64,000 nucleotides of DNA from Natronobacterium haloterrestre (GTDB lineage Archaea > Halobacteriota > Halobacteria > Halobacteriales > Natrialbaceae): NCBI RefSeq assembly GCF_900112205.1, contig NZ_FOKW01000001.1, forward strand, positions 248,001 to 312,000, given 5' to 3'. This document shows, one piece after another, positions 44,187 to 54,552 of this stretch. Under the pieces are notes generated by a model. That model saw only the letters and a program-made list of their open reading frames with translations. It made no database searches and had not been told where the DNA came from. Within the stretch, counting starts at the first letter, position 1, and every line of letters starts with the position of its first letter. Both the position numbers and the translations under genes were made by a program.

Positions 44187-45158
44187 TCACCCCGACACCG
44201 AGACGAACGTCGCCCCGATCACCACGAGAACGGCCGCGGCGACCACCCGCCAGCTGACCCGCTCGAGGTGACTCGGGAGCAACAGGATCGAGAGGACGAC
44301 GACCAGCAGCGGCGTCAGCTGGAGGAACGGCATGACGATCACTACGGGCGCGACCTCGAGGGCGGCGAAGTACGCGAGGAAGCCGACGGTCGTGGCGATC
44401 CCGGCCCCGACGTACCACCGCACTTCCGGGCCGGAGCGGCGCACGCGCCGGACCGACTCGCCGACCCCGAGGTAGCCGACGAAGCCGACGGTCGCGGTCC
44501 CGGCCATGACGACGATCCCGGGCAGTACGGCCGTGCCGTCGGCCAGCCCGATCGAGACGAAGATCGGTTCGATCCCGATCGAGACGGCCGCCACGAGCGG
44601 CAGGAGAAGCGTCGCACCGACCTCCCGGAGCGACCGGTCCGGACCCGTCGACGCGGCGGTGTCCCAGGAGACGACGGCCAGGCCGGCGACGATCAGGACG
44701 ATGCCGGCGAGGTGGACGCCGGTCAGCCGCTCCCCGAGGAAGGCCACGGCAAAGACCGTCGCGAAGAAGACGTTCGAGGCGACGATCGGCGAGGTCAGGT
44801 TCGCGCCGATCGCCTTGATGCTCCGGAACATCGCCACTCGAGCGACGAACATCCCTGCGACGCCGGCCGCGGCAAACGAGAGCGCGGAAACGGGGGTGTA
44901 CAGGTCGACGTAGGGCGGCGGATACAGCACCAAAAGCGGCGGGACGAGCAGCGCGACGTTACATAGCAGGACGACCAACACGGCGTCGATCACGTCGCCG
45001 TCCTCGGTCCCCAGGCGAACGCAGAGGAACTGGCCCGCGAAGCCGACGGCACCGACGGTCGCGAGCGCGATCCCCAGCGCCGATTCGGAGAGGCCGACCT
45101 CGAGGCCCGCCAGCGCGGGCGTCGTCGGGATCGACGCGAGGGGACGGGGGAGTAGCAT
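44187..45158 (-). CDS. EamA/DMT-family transporter
   Basis: A 323-residue protein with about ten membrane helices arranged as two EamA repeats. The first half ends ATVFAVAFLGERLTGVHLAGIVLIVAGLAVVS and the second ends TPLLVVVLSILLLPSHLERVSWRVVAAAVLVVIGA, the repeated LGERLT..-type exit pattern. Drug/metabolite exporters; the substrate is unknown. ATG 45158 begins MLLPRPLASIPTTPAL, before helix 1. It is antisense between tgtA/TRAM and arcS. Confidence 0.85.
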   Translation of the reverse strand: MLLPRPLASIPTTPALAGLEVGLSESALGIALATVGAVGFAGQFLCVRLGTEDGDVIDAVLVVLLCNVALLVPPLLVLYPPPYVDLYTPVSALSFAAAGVAGMFVARVAMFRSIKAIGANLTSPIVASNVFFATVFAVAFLGERLTGVHLAGIVLIVAGLAVVSWDTAASTGPDRSLREVGATLLLPLVAAVSIGIEPIFVSIGLADGTAVLPGIVVMAGTATVGFVGYLGVGESVRRVRRSGPEVRWYVGAGIATTVGFLAYFAALEVAPVVIVMPFLQLTPLLVVVLSILLLPSHLERVSWRVVAAAVLVVIGATFVSVSG

Positions 45159-45299
45159 GGTCCCCGGTTTCGATGCTGGGGAAATAACCGCTCCGGAACC
45201 GGCACCGGGCCGACACCGAACCACTCTCACACCGGGTTCACACCGGCCCGGCGACGGCCGACCGACAGCCTCTTTCGCTCGCCACCACCCATATCTGGT

Positions 45300-47075
45300 A
45301 TGACCGAGCACTTCGAAGTACACGAGCGCGACGGGGCCGCCCGCGTCGGCGAGTTGCGACTCGCCGACTCCCGGACGACCCCCGCGCTCGTCGACGACCT
45401 CCTCGAGGATGCGGGCTCGCTCTGGTCGAGCGACCGCGACGTCCCCGAGGGCGACGAGTCGACACTCACCGTCCTCCCCCACCGGGCGTTCCCCGGCGGC
45501 ACCGCCGAGGAGGTCCAGGAGTCGTTCGCGGTCGACTATCCCGACGTCGACTTCCCGAGCGTCGCCGTCGTCTCGAGCGATCACGTCGAGGCGCAGGGAA
45601 CGGACGCCTACGCCGTCTCGGACGTGCAGTCGATCACGGGCCACGGCGCGGCCCTGGTCGAGGCCGTCGTGAACGTCCGCGAGTCGATCCCGGCCGACAC
45701 CGCCCTGCTGTTCTCGGGCGTGGCGACGCCCCGGAACGTCGCGCTGCTGGCGTACGCTGGCGTCGACCTCTTCGACGCGACCGCGGCCGTCGTCAAGGGG
45801 ACCGAAGGACGGTATCTCACCACGGACGAGGCGTACTTCCTCGAGGACCTCGAGGAGTTGCCCTGCTCCTGTCCGGCCTGCCGGCAACCGCGCGAGGAGT
45901 TCACCCGCGAGGACTGCGCCGAACACAACCGCCACGCCCTCGAGTCCGAACTGGCGATCGTTCGCCGACGGATCCGGGACGGCCGCCTGCGGGACTACCT
46001 CGAGGGCCAGGCCCGCCACGACCAGTGGCTCACCGCCGCCATGCGCGAACTCGACGACCAGTGGGGCTACCTCGAGGAGCGCACCCCCATCCTCAGGGAC
46101 GCCCAGATTTCGGCAGCGACCGAGGACACCATGCGCCGCGTCGAGATCCAGCGGTTCGCCGACCGCGTGACGACGCGATATCGCAACCGGTTCTCGAACC
46201 CGCTCGTGCTCGTCCCCTGTTCGGCGACCAAACCCTACAGCGAGTCCCAGAGTCACCGCCAGTTCCACGACGTCATCCAGTGGCGCGCCCACCTCGTCTC
46301 GATGACCTCCCCGATCGGCGTGGTTCCCCAGGAACTCGAGACCACGTACCCGGCCCAGCACTACGACACCGTCGTCACCGGCCGCTGGTCCGAGGACGAG
46401 AAGGAGTTCGTCAGCGAGGTGCTGCGTCGCTACCTCGAGCGCAACGCCGACACCTATCCCTACGTCGTCGCGCACGTCCCCGACGAGGGGTACCGCGACA
46501 TCGTCGAGCGGGTCGAGGAGTCGTGGGAAGGGGACGACGACCTCGACGTCACCTACACCGTCCCCGAGGGCGGCCACCCTACCGACGACGAGTCCCTCTC
46601 GAACCTGGGCGATGCGCTGTCGGGCGAACTCAAGTACTCCAAGCGTGAGCGCGAGCACAACACCGTCCGCGCCATCGCGGACTACCTGCTCGGCGACGGC
46701 GCGGGTGACGACCTCTTCGGGGACGTTCGGACGACCAGCCGCTACCCCAAGATCCAGGTTCGCGACCGAGAGGAGACGCAACTGGCGACGATGGTACCCC
46801 AGTACGGGACGCTCTCCTTTACGCTCGAGGGGGCGAAACGCTGGGTCGACAGCGACGCGCCGGTCAAGCGGGTCGAGATCGACGGCTTCGTGCCCCACGG
46901 CAGCGTCCTCGCGCCGGGCGTCGTCGACGCCGACGAAGACATTCGGGTGGGCGACGAGGTCGTCGTCGAAGGCCCGAACGCCTTCGCCGTGGGCCGCGCC
47001 GAGATGTTCGGCCGGGAGATGGCCGAGAGCACGCGCGGCGTCGCCTGTCAGGTCCGCCACGTCGAGGAGAAGTAG
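45300..47075 (+). CDS. arcS: Archaeosine synthase subunit alpha (ArcS)
   Basis: A 591-residue enzyme that attaches lysine to preQ0 in tRNA; RaSEA then completes archaeosine. The N-terminal half is a TGT-like paralogous barrel (VSSDHVEAQGTDAYAVSDVQSITGHG; ALLFSGVATPRNVALLAYAGVDLFDATAAVVKG) with the zinc motif CSCPACRQPREEF. The middle has the ArcS-specific core with VLVPCSATKPYSESQSHRQF and PVPQELETTYPAQHYD-type sequence. The C-terminus is a PUA domain (KRVEIDGFVPHGSVLAPGVVDADEDIRVGDEVVV), giving tRNA binding that TgtA here lacks. It ends 5 nt from the convergent zinc-finger gene. Confidence 0.92.
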   Translation: MTEHFEVHERDGAARVGELRLADSRTTPALVDDLLEDAGSLWSSDRDVPEGDESTLTVLPHRAFPGGTAEEVQESFAVDYPDVDFPSVAVVSSDHVEAQGTDAYAVSDVQSITGHGAALVEAVVNVRESIPADTALLFSGVATPRNVALLAYAGVDLFDATAAVVKGTEGRYLTTDEAYFLEDLEELPCSCPACRQPREEFTREDCAEHNRHALESELAIVRRRIRDGRLRDYLEGQARHDQWLTAAMRELDDQWGYLEERTPILRDAQISAATEDTMRRVEIQRFADRVTTRYRNRFSNPLVLVPCSATKPYSESQSHRQFHDVIQWRAHLVSMTSPIGVVPQELETTYPAQHYDTVVTGRWSEDEKEFVSEVLRRYLERNADTYPYVVAHVPDEGYRDIVERVEESWEGDDDLDVTYTVPEGGHPTDDESLSNLGDALSGELKYSKREREHNTVRAIADYLLGDGAGDDLFGDVRTTSRYPKIQVRDREETQLATMVPQYGTLSFTLEGAKRWVDSDAPVKRVEIDGFVPHGSVLAPGVVDADEDIRVGDEVVVEGPNAFAVGRAEMFGREMAESTRGVACQVRHVEEK

Positions 47076-47080
47076 TACCG

Positions 47081-47482
47081 CTACGGGCCCGAACACTCCT
47101 TGAGCAGGTGTTCGCGGTACGTCGCCGCCGGCACCTCCTCGCCACAGACCGCACACTCACGGCGCTCGGTTCGGCGTCGATCGATCGGATCGTCGTTCGT
47201 CTCGCCGTTCGCATCGGTTTCCGCGTTTTTCGTCGCCGTCCCGGCGATCGTGTCCGTTCCGGGGCCGGTGTTCGGGTCCGCGTTCGCACCTTTTCCCTCG
47301 TCCTCGTCCTCGTCCTCGAGTTCGCGTTCGCGTTCCCGCTCGCGTTCGCTTTCGTCTCCACCCTCGAGTACACGGTCCTCGGTTCCACCCTCGTCTCCAG
47401 TCACGGGTCGTCGTTCGCGCTCTTCCCTCCTCGACGCTTCGCCTGGCGGACGAGGAGAACCGCCTCGGACAGGCGACGTCAC
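47081..47482 (-). CDS. Charged low-complexity protein with C-terminal zinc-finger motif
   Basis: 133 residues from ATG 47482. The first 100 residues are low complexity, with runs of Glu-Arg and Glu-Asp pairs; the last 25, CAVCGEEVPAATYREHLLKEC, form a C2HC-type finger as in small haloarchaeal proteins. Only the C-terminal motif is convincing, so the true start may be different. Function unknown. Confidence 0.5.
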   Translation of the reverse strand: MTSPVRGGSPRPPGEASRREERERRPVTGDEGGTEDRVLEGGDESERERERERELEDEDEDEGKGANADPNTGPGTDTIAGTATKNAETDANGETNDDPIDRRRTERRECAVCGEEVPAATYREHLLKECSGP

Positions 47483-47692
47483 GACCGGTTCGCGGCGTCG
47501 GTGCGGGCGTTCCGGCGGTCACTCTCGAGGCGGTCCCGTCTTCTCCCCGTCCGGCCCGGATGGATCCGCTCGACCGAACCGGGCGGTTCGGCCTCGAGAC
47601 GCCGCCAGTCTCGGGATCCGACCGGTCCGGGGCCGCGATATACCGGCGAATCGCGTATTCGTTTTATCTCCTCACGAAGCCTACAGTACTCG

Positions 47693-48310
47693 ATGAATTC
47701 GATTACACCTGACACTGACACTGACGTTGACGTCGACGTTTCGAACGGCTACTCCCTCTCGCGCGGGTGGCGGACGCTCGCGATCGCGGGCGGGGTCGTC
47801 GCGCTCCTCGGTCTCGTCGCCATGGCCTTCCCGCTCGCGACCGGAATCTCGCTGGCGGTCGGACTCGGCGCACTCCTAGTCGTCAGCGGCGTGGTCCACG
47901 GCGTACACGCCGTCACCGCACGCGGATGGGGCGGGTCGCTCTGGCAGATCGCGCTCGCCGTCGTCTCGGTATTCGCCGGGATCGTCGTGCTCGCGAACCC
48001 GATCGTCGGGCTCACGAGCCTCACGCTCCTGCTGGTCGCGTACCTGCTGGTCGACGGGGTCGCCGAACTGTGGATGGCGATGCGGCTGAGCGACCAACCC
48101 GGACGGCTCTCGATCGCAGCCAGCGGGGGTCTCTCGCTCGTCCTCGCCGGCCTCCTCTGGGCCGGCTTCCCGGCGGCCACGTCGTGGGCGATCGGTCTCC
48201 TCGTGGGCGTCGCCCTCTTCGCGACCGGCGTCTCGATGAGCGTCGTGGCGGTTTCGGGCCGCCGCACCGACGAACCGACCCCGCCCGCGGGCGAACCGCG
48301 CGGCGCGTAA
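47693..48310 (+). CDS. HdeD-family (DUF308) membrane protein
   Basis: A 205-residue protein with six helices in three DUF308 pairs (ALLGLVAMAFPLATGISLAVGLGALLVVSGVVHGVHAV; VVSVFAGIVVLANPIVGLTSLTLLLVAYLLVDGVAELWMA; LVLAGLLWAGFPAATSWAIGLLVGVALFATGVSMSV). In enterobacteria HdeD is tied to acid resistance; the archaeal role is unknown. The N-terminus has an Asp/Thr/Val repeat (DTDTDVDVDV). ATG 47693 lies about 26 nt after a TATA-like TTTTAT. A T-run (48315-48320) follows the stop. Confidence 0.85.
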   Translation: MNSITPDTDTDVDVDVSNGYSLSRGWRTLAIAGGVVALLGLVAMAFPLATGISLAVGLGALLVVSGVVHGVHAVTARGWGGSLWQIALAVVSVFAGIVVLANPIVGLTSLTLLLVAYLLVDGVAELWMAMRLSDQPGRLSIAASGGLSLVLAGLLWAGFPAATSWAIGLLVGVALFATGVSMSVVAVSGRRTDEPTPPAGEPRGA

Positions 48311-48314
48311 GCTG

Positions 48315-48320
48315 TTTTTT
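48315..48320 (+). terminator. T-run after hdeD
   Basis: Six Ts begin 5 bases after the stop codon, as in archaeal intrinsic termination. Confidence 0.45.
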
Positions 48321-48499
48321 AGCGATTCGAATCGTCTCCCTCTTCCCGAGCGACCGCTCCAGGTCGAACGACTGTTCGTTCGAGTTTCGACCGCCGCCGT
48401 GGACCGTACGACCGTCGACCTCGCGTCCGTCGGCTGGACTGCGATCGATGCGCCCGCTGATGGCGCGAAACGCCGGGGTCGACGGCCGGCCGGAGACGG

Positions 48500-50278
48500 T
48501 CACTCCTCGCCGAGCACCGAATCGAAGAACTTCCGCTCGGCCGTCCGGAGGTGCTGGTTGAACGTCGCGGGCGAGATACCCAGCCGGTCGGCGATCTCCT
48601 CGCCGGTGCTATCGCGAGGCCAGTCGAAGTAGCCCGCGAAGTAGGCCGTCTCGAGGGCCGCCCGCTGTTTCTCCGTGAGGTCGCCCTCGAGAACGGTCGT
48701 CGGGTTCGAGTCCGTGTGGTCGCCCCGTTCGGTGGTCCGCTGGGCGAGGTAGGTCGCGTCGGGGCGCTGGTCTTTGATGAGTTCGATCAACTGGCGGGTG
48801 TCCCGGCCGCGGGGGAGTTCGACGATGAACCGGAACTCCCCGTCCTCGATGGTGGCGGACTTGATGCGTCCGCCGTAGGTCGCGATGGTGTCGAAAAGCT
48901 CGACGGCGGCCGGCGAGAGCAGTTCGAACTCGAACTCGTCGCGCCTGACCGAGAGGAATCGGACGTCCTCGATCCCGTTCGTCTCCTCGACGGCCTCCTG
49001 GAACCGCTCCTCGGAAACGCCCTCGGCCGATCCGTAGGCCAGCAGCGTATCGTCACCGTGGACGAGCTGTTCGAACTCGACCCGACACGACTCCGTCGCC
49101 GAGAGCTCGACCACCTCCTCGGCCATCCCTTCGATTCGGAACTCGAGTTCGATGACGGCGTCGCTGACGAGCGCGTCGCGGCGTTCGATGGCCGTGATCG
49201 CGTGGGCGACGACGTCCCCGATCCGCGAAAGGATCGTCGTGACCGGACTCGTGAAGGCGCGACGCGACGCCGAGTAGACCAGTAACACGCCATAGACGAG
49301 GTCCTCGTGGATGATCGGAATCCCGGCGACGGAGCGGAACCCCCGTTTGCGGGCTTCCGCTCGCCAGGGTTCGAATTCGGGGTCGGTCTCGACGTCGTTG
49401 CACACCTGTACTTCCCCGGTACGGATCGCCTGCCCCGCCGGTCCCTTGCCGACGTCCGCCCCGTCGTCGGTGCTCATCTCGACGGACTCGAGGTAGCCGT
49501 CCTCCTCGCCGGCCGCCGCCTTCGGAACGATGTTGTCGCTCCCGGGGTTGACCGCCCCCATCCACGCGAAGTGGTAGGCGTCGTCCGCGACGAGCCGGTC
49601 ACAGACCTCCTGTTCGAGTTCCGCCCGGGTCTCGGTCGTGATCACCGCGTGGGTGATGTCGTGACCGATCCGATTGAGACGGTTGAGCGTCTCGAGTTGC
49701 TCGCGCTGGCGGCGGCGTTCGCGCTCCTGGAGCGCCCGTTCGATCGCGTGGTGAATCGTTCGCACCAGGAGTTCGCTCGTTACTTCGTCTTTCACGAGGA
49801 AGTCCTGGGCACCGCGCTGGATCGCCTGGACGCCGACTCCCTGATCCCGGACTCCAGTCAACACCACGATCGGCGTCGTGTCGGCCTCGTCGTCGACGGT
49901 ATCGAGCGTCTCGAGACCGCTGCTGTCCGGCAGGTTGAGGTCGAGCAACACCACGTCGACCGTCTCGTTCTCGAGTGTCTCGAGGCCGTCCTCGAGTCGA
50001 CTTTCGCGGGTGATCTGGGGTTTCGTTCCGGAGGTCTCGGTCGGATCGATCCGCCGTGTGAGTTCCTCCGTGTCCCGGAGCATCTCCTCGATGAGCCGCG
50101 CGTCGCCGGGGTTGTCCTCGATAAGGAGGATCTCGAGGGTCTCGTCGCGTCCCTGGGAGTCGTCCCGTTCTCGAACGCGGTCGGCTTCCGCTCCGTCTCG
50201 GTCCCCATCTCGATCTCCGTCTCGGTCGTCCGTCGCTGTACCTCGATCGCGTTCGATCGGTGTGTCGGGTTCGCTCAT
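48500..50278 (-). CDS. Receiver-GAF-HTH_10 regulator (bacterio-opsin activator family)
   Basis: 592 residues. A low-complexity acidic N-terminus with DRDGD repeats (about 8-45) precedes a receiver domain (47-175) with phospho-Asp113 ([13 protein letters not shown]). Then come a coiled linker, GAF (about 205-365), the bacterio-opsin-activator domain (about 375-520) and C-terminal HTH_10 ([22 protein letters not shown]...[17 protein letters not shown]). It is the likely DNA-binding output of the operon: its ATG overlaps the stop of the preceding receiver gene by 4 bases, and the kinase gene is first. Targets are unknown. Confidence 0.9.
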   Translation of the reverse strand: MSEPDTPIERDRGTATDDRDGDRDGDRDGAEADRVRERDDSQGRDETLEILLIEDNPGDARLIEEMLRDTEELTRRIDPTETSGTKPQITRESRLEDGLETLENETVDVVLLDLNLPDSSGLETLDTVDDEADTTPIVVLTGVRDQGVGVQAIQRGAQDFLVKDEVTSELLVRTIHHAIERALQERERRRQREQLETLNRLNRIGHDITHAVITTETRAELEQEVCDRLVADDAYHFAWMGAVNPGSDNIVPKAAAGEEDGYLESVEMSTDDGADVGKGPAGQAIRTGEVQVCNDVETDPEFEPWRAEARKRGFRSVAGIPIIHEDLVYGVLLVYSASRRAFTSPVTTILSRIGDVVAHAITAIERRDALVSDAVIELEFRIEGMAEEVVELSATESCRVEFEQLVHGDDTLLAYGSAEGVSEERFQEAVEETNGIEDVRFLSVRRDEFEFELLSPAAVELFDTIATYGGRIKSATIEDGEFRFIVELPRGRDTRQLIELIKDQRPDATYLAQRTTERGDHTDSNPTTVLEGDLTEKQRAALETAYFAGYFDWPRDSTGEEIADRLGISPATFNQHLRTAERKFFDSVLGEE

Positions 50279-50739
50279 GATTCGTCGACCTCCGAAGGCA
50301 GGTGGACGACCGTGAACCAGAACTCCTCGAAGGCACGGATCGTCTCGATGAACTCGTCAGGATCGACCGGCTTCGTCAGGTAAGCGTTCGCGTGGAGTTC
50401 GTACGAGCGGACGATGTCTTCCTCCGCCCGGGAACTCGTCAACACGATCACCGGGATCGTACGAAGCTCCGGATCGTCCTTGAGCTCCGTCAGGACCTCC
50501 TCCCCGCTCGCCCGCGGCAGATTGAGATCGAGCAACACGAGATCCGGCCGCGGCGCGTCCTCGTACTCGCCGCGTTGCTCGAGGAACTCGAGGGCTTCGG
50601 CACCGTCGGAGACGACGTAGAGATCGCTCTCGATCCGGGCCGCTTCGAACGCTTCCCGGGTCAGCCGGACGTCTCCGGGGTTGTCCTCGACCAACAGGAT
50701 CCGTGCCGGCTCGGGACCACTCGAGTGCATCTCTGTCAT
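50275..50739 (-). CDS. Single-domain response regulator
   Basis: A 154-residue CheY/Rcp1-like receiver: [20 protein letters not shown], phospho-Asp71 in [15 protein letters not shown], the conserved Thr/Ser in [10 protein letters not shown] and Lys in [12 protein letters not shown]. The C-terminal extension [12 protein letters not shown] is typical of the phytochrome-linked Rcp1 type. It starts one base after the kinase stop and overlaps the next gene (ATGA). An alternative start is the ATG at 50730. Confidence 0.92.
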   Translation of the reverse strand: MTEMHSSGPEPARILLVEDNPGDVRLTREAFEAARIESDLYVVSDGAEALEFLEQRGEYEDAPRPDLVLLDLNLPRASGEEVLTELKDDPELRTIPVIVLTSSRAEEDIVRSYELHANAYLTKPVDPDEFIETIRAFEEFWFTVVHLPSEVDES

Positions 50740-50740
50740 C

Positions 50741-53700
50741 CTATCTCGTCTCGTCCGTCGTTGATTCTCGGTGCCCGGTTCCGTTACGCTTTCCGCTTTC
50801 ACTCCCGCGACCGCCGCTGTGTTTCCGTCTGCGTTTCCGTCTCTGTCTCCGGTTTCGTTCGTGTCGGCGGCCGGTACGCCTCTCGGATGCCACGTCACCC
50901 GCTCTCCCTGCCGATCCGGTCATCGACCGCGCCGTCTCGCCGGAGCGGGACTCCGCCGTGGCGGGCAACCGAACGGTAAACGTCGACCCCTCGCCGGGTT
51001 CGGAGTCGACCCAGATGTCGCCGTCGTGGCGTTCGACGATGCGCTGACAGAGCGCGAGTCCGATCCCGGTTCCCGAGTACTCGTCGACGGTGTGGAGCCG
51101 ATCGAACACCCGGAAGATCCGCTCCGCGTCGTCGGGATCGATGCCGATCCCCTCGTCCCGGACCGAGATTTCCCACACGTCGCCGTCCCGTTTGGATTCG
51201 GATTCCGGTTCGAGTTCGGCGAACACGGTCACCTCCGGGGGCTCGTCGTCGGCGTAGGTGAGCGCGTTGTCGATCAAGTTCTGGAACAGCTGCCGGAGCT
51301 GGTCGGGATCGCCGTAGACCGTCGGCAGCGATTCGACCGTGACCTCGGCCCCCGTCTCCGCGATTCGCACCTCGAGGTCGGCGAGTACGTCCTCGAGGAC
51401 GGCGTCGACGTCGACCGGCTCGAACGGGTCTCCCTGTGTGTCGACCCGAGAGTACGCGAGGAGGCCGTCGATCATCTCCTGCATCCGTTCGGCACCGTCC
51501 ACGGCGAACTCGATAAACTCTCTGCCGTCCTCGTCGAGTTCGTCCGCGTACCGCCGTTCGACCAGCGTCAGGTAGCTCGAGACCATCCGCAGCGGTTCCT
51601 GGAGGTCGTGGGAGGCAGCGTAGGCGAACTGTTCGAGCCGTTCGTTCGACTCCTCGAGATCCGCGACCAGCGACTCGAGCTGGCGCTGTCTGTTCCGCCG
51701 TGCGGTGATGTCACGGCCGATCCCCGTCAGGACCTGCTCGCCGTCGGGGTTCTCGAGGGCGCTCGCGACGAACTCGTAGGGGATTCGCTCGCCGGCTTTC
51801 GTCACGAGTTCCGCTTCGACGCGCGCATGCCCCGTCTCGAAGATCTCCTCGATCGCAGCCGCGATCGCCTCCCTGTCCTCGCCCTCGAAGAGCTCTAGCG
51901 CGTTCATCGCGTCGACTTCGGCGTCCGTGTAGCCGGTCACCGCCGGCAGGCTCTCGTTCCAGCGGCGGAAACTGCCGTCCTCGTCGAGCACGTAGAACAC
52001 GTCGTCGATCGCGTCCAGTACGTCGTCGGTGTACTGCTTGAGCTGCTCGAGACGCCGTTCCCGGTCCCGGAGTTTGCGCTCGGTTTCCTTGCGTTCGGTC
52101 ACGTCCTGGGACATGCCCATCGCCGCGACGACCTCGCCGTTCGCGTCCCGAACCGGCGTGAAGTGGAACTGGTAGGTTCTGTCGTCTATCACCTGCTCGA
52201 AGGACGCGCGTTGCCCCTCGAGGGCGGCCTCGTAGTTGGGAACGACCACGTCCGCGATGGCCGGGGGGAGTGCCTGGTCGAGTGGCTTCCCTTCGAGTTC
52301 CCGCCCTTCGATGTCGGTGCTCCCTTCCAGAGTCCCGCCGAAGGTGACGTACCGGAGGTCGCGATTGACCAGCGCGACGGCCCCGTTCGGGAAGTTCTCG
52401 ATCAGCGTCCGGTACCGGCGTTCGCTCTCCTCGAGCTGGCGCTGTCGGCGTCGGCGCTCGAGTTCGTGGCTGACCCACTGCGAGGCGAGTTCGACGAAGG
52501 AGCGTTCGGCGGGCGTGAACGGGTCCGATCGCGGCGCTTCACTCTCGAAACAGAGCGTACCGAAGAGTTCGTCGTCGACGGTGATCCGACTGCCGACGTA
52601 GGAGTCGACGCCCCACGTCTCGTAGGTGTCCGCGTCGATCGGTCCTTCGGTGCCATCGGCCCCGTCCGGGCCGGTCGGATCGTCCGTGAACGCGAGCAGC
52701 CCGTCGCCCTCGACCGTCCGCTGGCAGTACGTGTCCGACAGCGGCATCTCCGTCCCGGGCTGGAGGCGGTCGTCCTCGCTTACTGCGTGGGTGACCTCGA
52801 ACCGGTCCCCCTCCTCGTCGGCCATCGCCAGGTAGCCGGCCTCGAGGCCGAGCCGGTTCCGGCCGAGTTCGAGCAACTCCCGGAGCTTCTCGTCGAAGGA
52901 CCGTTCGCTGTCGGCGGTGATCTCGTAGAGCCGTTGCAGCGTCCGGTTGTTCTCGCGCAACTCCTGTTGGGTCTTCTTGCGTTCGGTGACGTCGCGGAAG
53001 TACACGGAAAGGCCGCTCTCGGAGGGGTAGGCGTGGACCTCGAACCAGGTCGACAGCGGCGGGAAGTACTCCTCGAAGGACGTCGATTCCTGTTCGGCCA
53101 TCGCGCGTCGGTACTCCCGTTCGAACGTGGAGTCGACGGCCGCCGGGAACGCCTCCCAGAGGTTCCTGCCGATCAATCCCTCTCCGTCGGGATCGATCAA
53201 CTCCCGGGCGCGATCGTTGACGTAAGTGAACCGCCACTCCTCGTCGAGCCCGAAGAAGGCGTCCGTAATCCGGTCGAAGGTGGTCTCGAGTTCGCTCTCG
53301 AGGCGCCGCTCGTCGGTGACGTCCTCGAAGGCAGAGACGACGGCGGTGATCCCATCGTCGTCACGTTCGGAGACCGGGACGGCGTTCTCGATGATCCAGA
53401 CCCGTTCCCCGTCGGGCCGTCGGATGCCGAACTCCGCGTCGTACACCGGTTCCCCCGTCTCGAGCACCCGGCTGAACGGCAGGCGTTCGCTCGAGAGGGG
53501 CTGCCCGTCGGGGTCGACGGTGTCCCACCGTGGGTCACCGTGCCCCATCGTGGTGAGTTCGCCCCGGTCCCGGCCGGTGATTTCCTCGGCACGTTCGTTC
53601 ACGCGCAGGATCTCCCCGTCGGGATCGGCGACGATGACGCCGACCGGGCTGGCCGTCATGAGCCGGTCGGCGAGGGCGGCCGGATCGGTCCCCTCCGCTC

Positions 53701-54379
53701 CGGGCTCGCCCATCTCGTCCGATTTCGGTTCCGGCATCGGTTCCGATTCCGCTTTCGGCTCGGAGCCGGCGTCGGACGCCTCTCCGTCTTCCGCTCGCGG
53801 GCGATTCGATCCGCCGTAAGTGTCGATCGCCGATCCAAGCAGGTCGGCGACGTTTCGCAGGAACGCTCGGTCCTCCTCCTCGAGTGGCCGGGTATCGCTC
53901 GAGAACGCTCCAAGCACGCCCCAGGGATCGTGATCGCCCTCGTTCGAGCCGCCGAAGACGGGAACCGTCGTTGCGCTCGCGATTCCGTGGCGCTCGAGCA
54001 GGTTCGACCGGGCGACCCGGTCTTTGGCGGTGATATCGTCGACGGCGACCCCATCGCCAGTCTCGGCCGTGTGTCCGACGACTCCGCCGTCTCCGTCGGC
54101 CGGGAGCGTCGCGGAGCCGAGGGCGCTGGCGTCCCAGCCGACGCCATGACGGAGGGTCGCGACTCGGTTCGTTCGTCCCCCCTGCTTTCCCGGCTCGTGA
54201 ACGACGAAGAGACCGCAGTACTCGACCGGAACCACGTCCCGAACGGCGTCGACGGTCTCGGAGCACAGCGACTCGAGATCGGTCGACTCGAGTGCCAGTT
54301 GCCCTAACTCCGTGAGAACGTTTCGCTGACCGCCCCGACGGTCGCCGGTCGAGTCTTCGCCCGGGTCGGAGACATCCAT
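50741..54379 (-). CDS. Multi-PAS/GAF sensor histidine kinase
   Basis: 1212 residues, soluble. Order: GAF (about 30-195), an acidic Pro/Glu linker, PAS (about 235-355), PAS (about 360-475), GAF (about 490-660), PAS (about 665-785), PAS (about 795-910), a phytochrome-type dimerisation domain with His924 ([18 protein letters not shown]), and ATPase ([34 protein letters not shown]). After the ATPase comes a strongly basic tail ([17 protein letters not shown]), odd for this proteome. The start ATG 54379 sits about 35 nt after a TATA-like TTTATA (minus strand, near 54415). It is first gene of the kinase-receiver-regulator operon; PAS and GAF domains suggest redox or light sensing. Confidence 0.9.
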   Translation of the reverse strand: MDVSDPGEDSTGDRRGGQRNVLTELGQLALESTDLESLCSETVDAVRDVVPVEYCGLFVVHEPGKQGGRTNRVATLRHGVGWDASALGSATLPADGDGGVVGHTAETGDGVAVDDITAKDRVARSNLLERHGIASATTVPVFGGSNEGDHDPWGVLGAFSSDTRPLEEEDRAFLRNVADLLGSAIDTYGGSNRPRAEDGEASDAGSEPKAESEPMPEPKSDEMGEPGAEGTDPAALADRLMTASPVGVIVADPDGEILRVNERAEEITGRDRGELTTMGHGDPRWDTVDPDGQPLSSERLPFSRVLETGEPVYDAEFGIRRPDGERVWIIENAVPVSERDDDGITAVVSAFEDVTDERRLESELETTFDRITDAFFGLDEEWRFTYVNDRARELIDPDGEGLIGRNLWEAFPAAVDSTFEREYRRAMAEQESTSFEEYFPPLSTWFEVHAYPSESGLSVYFRDVTERKKTQQELRENNRTLQRLYEITADSERSFDEKLRELLELGRNRLGLEAGYLAMADEEGDRFEVTHAVSEDDRLQPGTEMPLSDTYCQRTVEGDGLLAFTDDPTGPDGADGTEGPIDADTYETWGVDSYVGSRITVDDELFGTLCFESEAPRSDPFTPAERSFVELASQWVSHELERRRRQRQLEESERRYRTLIENFPNGAVALVNRDLRYVTFGGTLEGSTDIEGRELEGKPLDQALPPAIADVVVPNYEAALEGQRASFEQVIDDRTYQFHFTPVRDANGEVVAAMGMSQDVTERKETERKLRDRERRLEQLKQYTDDVLDAIDDVFYVLDEDGSFRRWNESLPAVTGYTDAEVDAMNALELFEGEDREAIAAAIEEIFETGHARVEAELVTKAGERIPYEFVASALENPDGEQVLTGIGRDITARRNRQRQLESLVADLEESNERLEQFAYAASHDLQEPLRMVSSYLTLVERRYADELDEDGREFIEFAVDGAERMQEMIDGLLAYSRVDTQGDPFEPVDVDAVLEDVLADLEVRIAETGAEVTVESLPTVYGDPDQLRQLFQNLIDNALTYADDEPPEVTVFAELEPESESKRDGDVWEISVRDEGIGIDPDDAERIFRVFDRLHTVDEYSGTGIGLALCQRIVERHDGDIWVDSEPGEGSTFTVRLPATAESRSGETARSMTGSAGRAGDVASERRTGRRHERNRRQRRKRRRKHSGGRGSESGKRNGTGHRESTTDETR

Positions 54380-54407
54380 TCTTCGACTGCTATCCACAAG
54401 TCGATTC

Positions 54408-54420
54408 TCGAGTATAAATG
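54408..54420 (-). promoter_or_regulatory. TATA box for the kinase operon
   Basis: On the minus strand ACATTTATACTCG lies about 30-40 nt before the ATG at 54379, which fits a near-leaderless mRNA and rejects the upstream ATG at 54454. Confidence 0.45.
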
Positions 54421-54552
54421 TAGTGCTCGAATCACCAGTTTTCGCCTCTCTCACACGCTCCTGACAGTGTTCACGCCGAACACGCTACCGATCGGGGCGC
54501 CCCCGGTCGAAGGGTCTGGGTGCCGTGACTGGAATCGGCGTTGAAATTGCGA

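Noticed and set aside
54380..54454. Upstream start of the large kinase
   Set aside because: A TATA-like element lies inside this stretch, so the transcript would begin downstream of that ATG.
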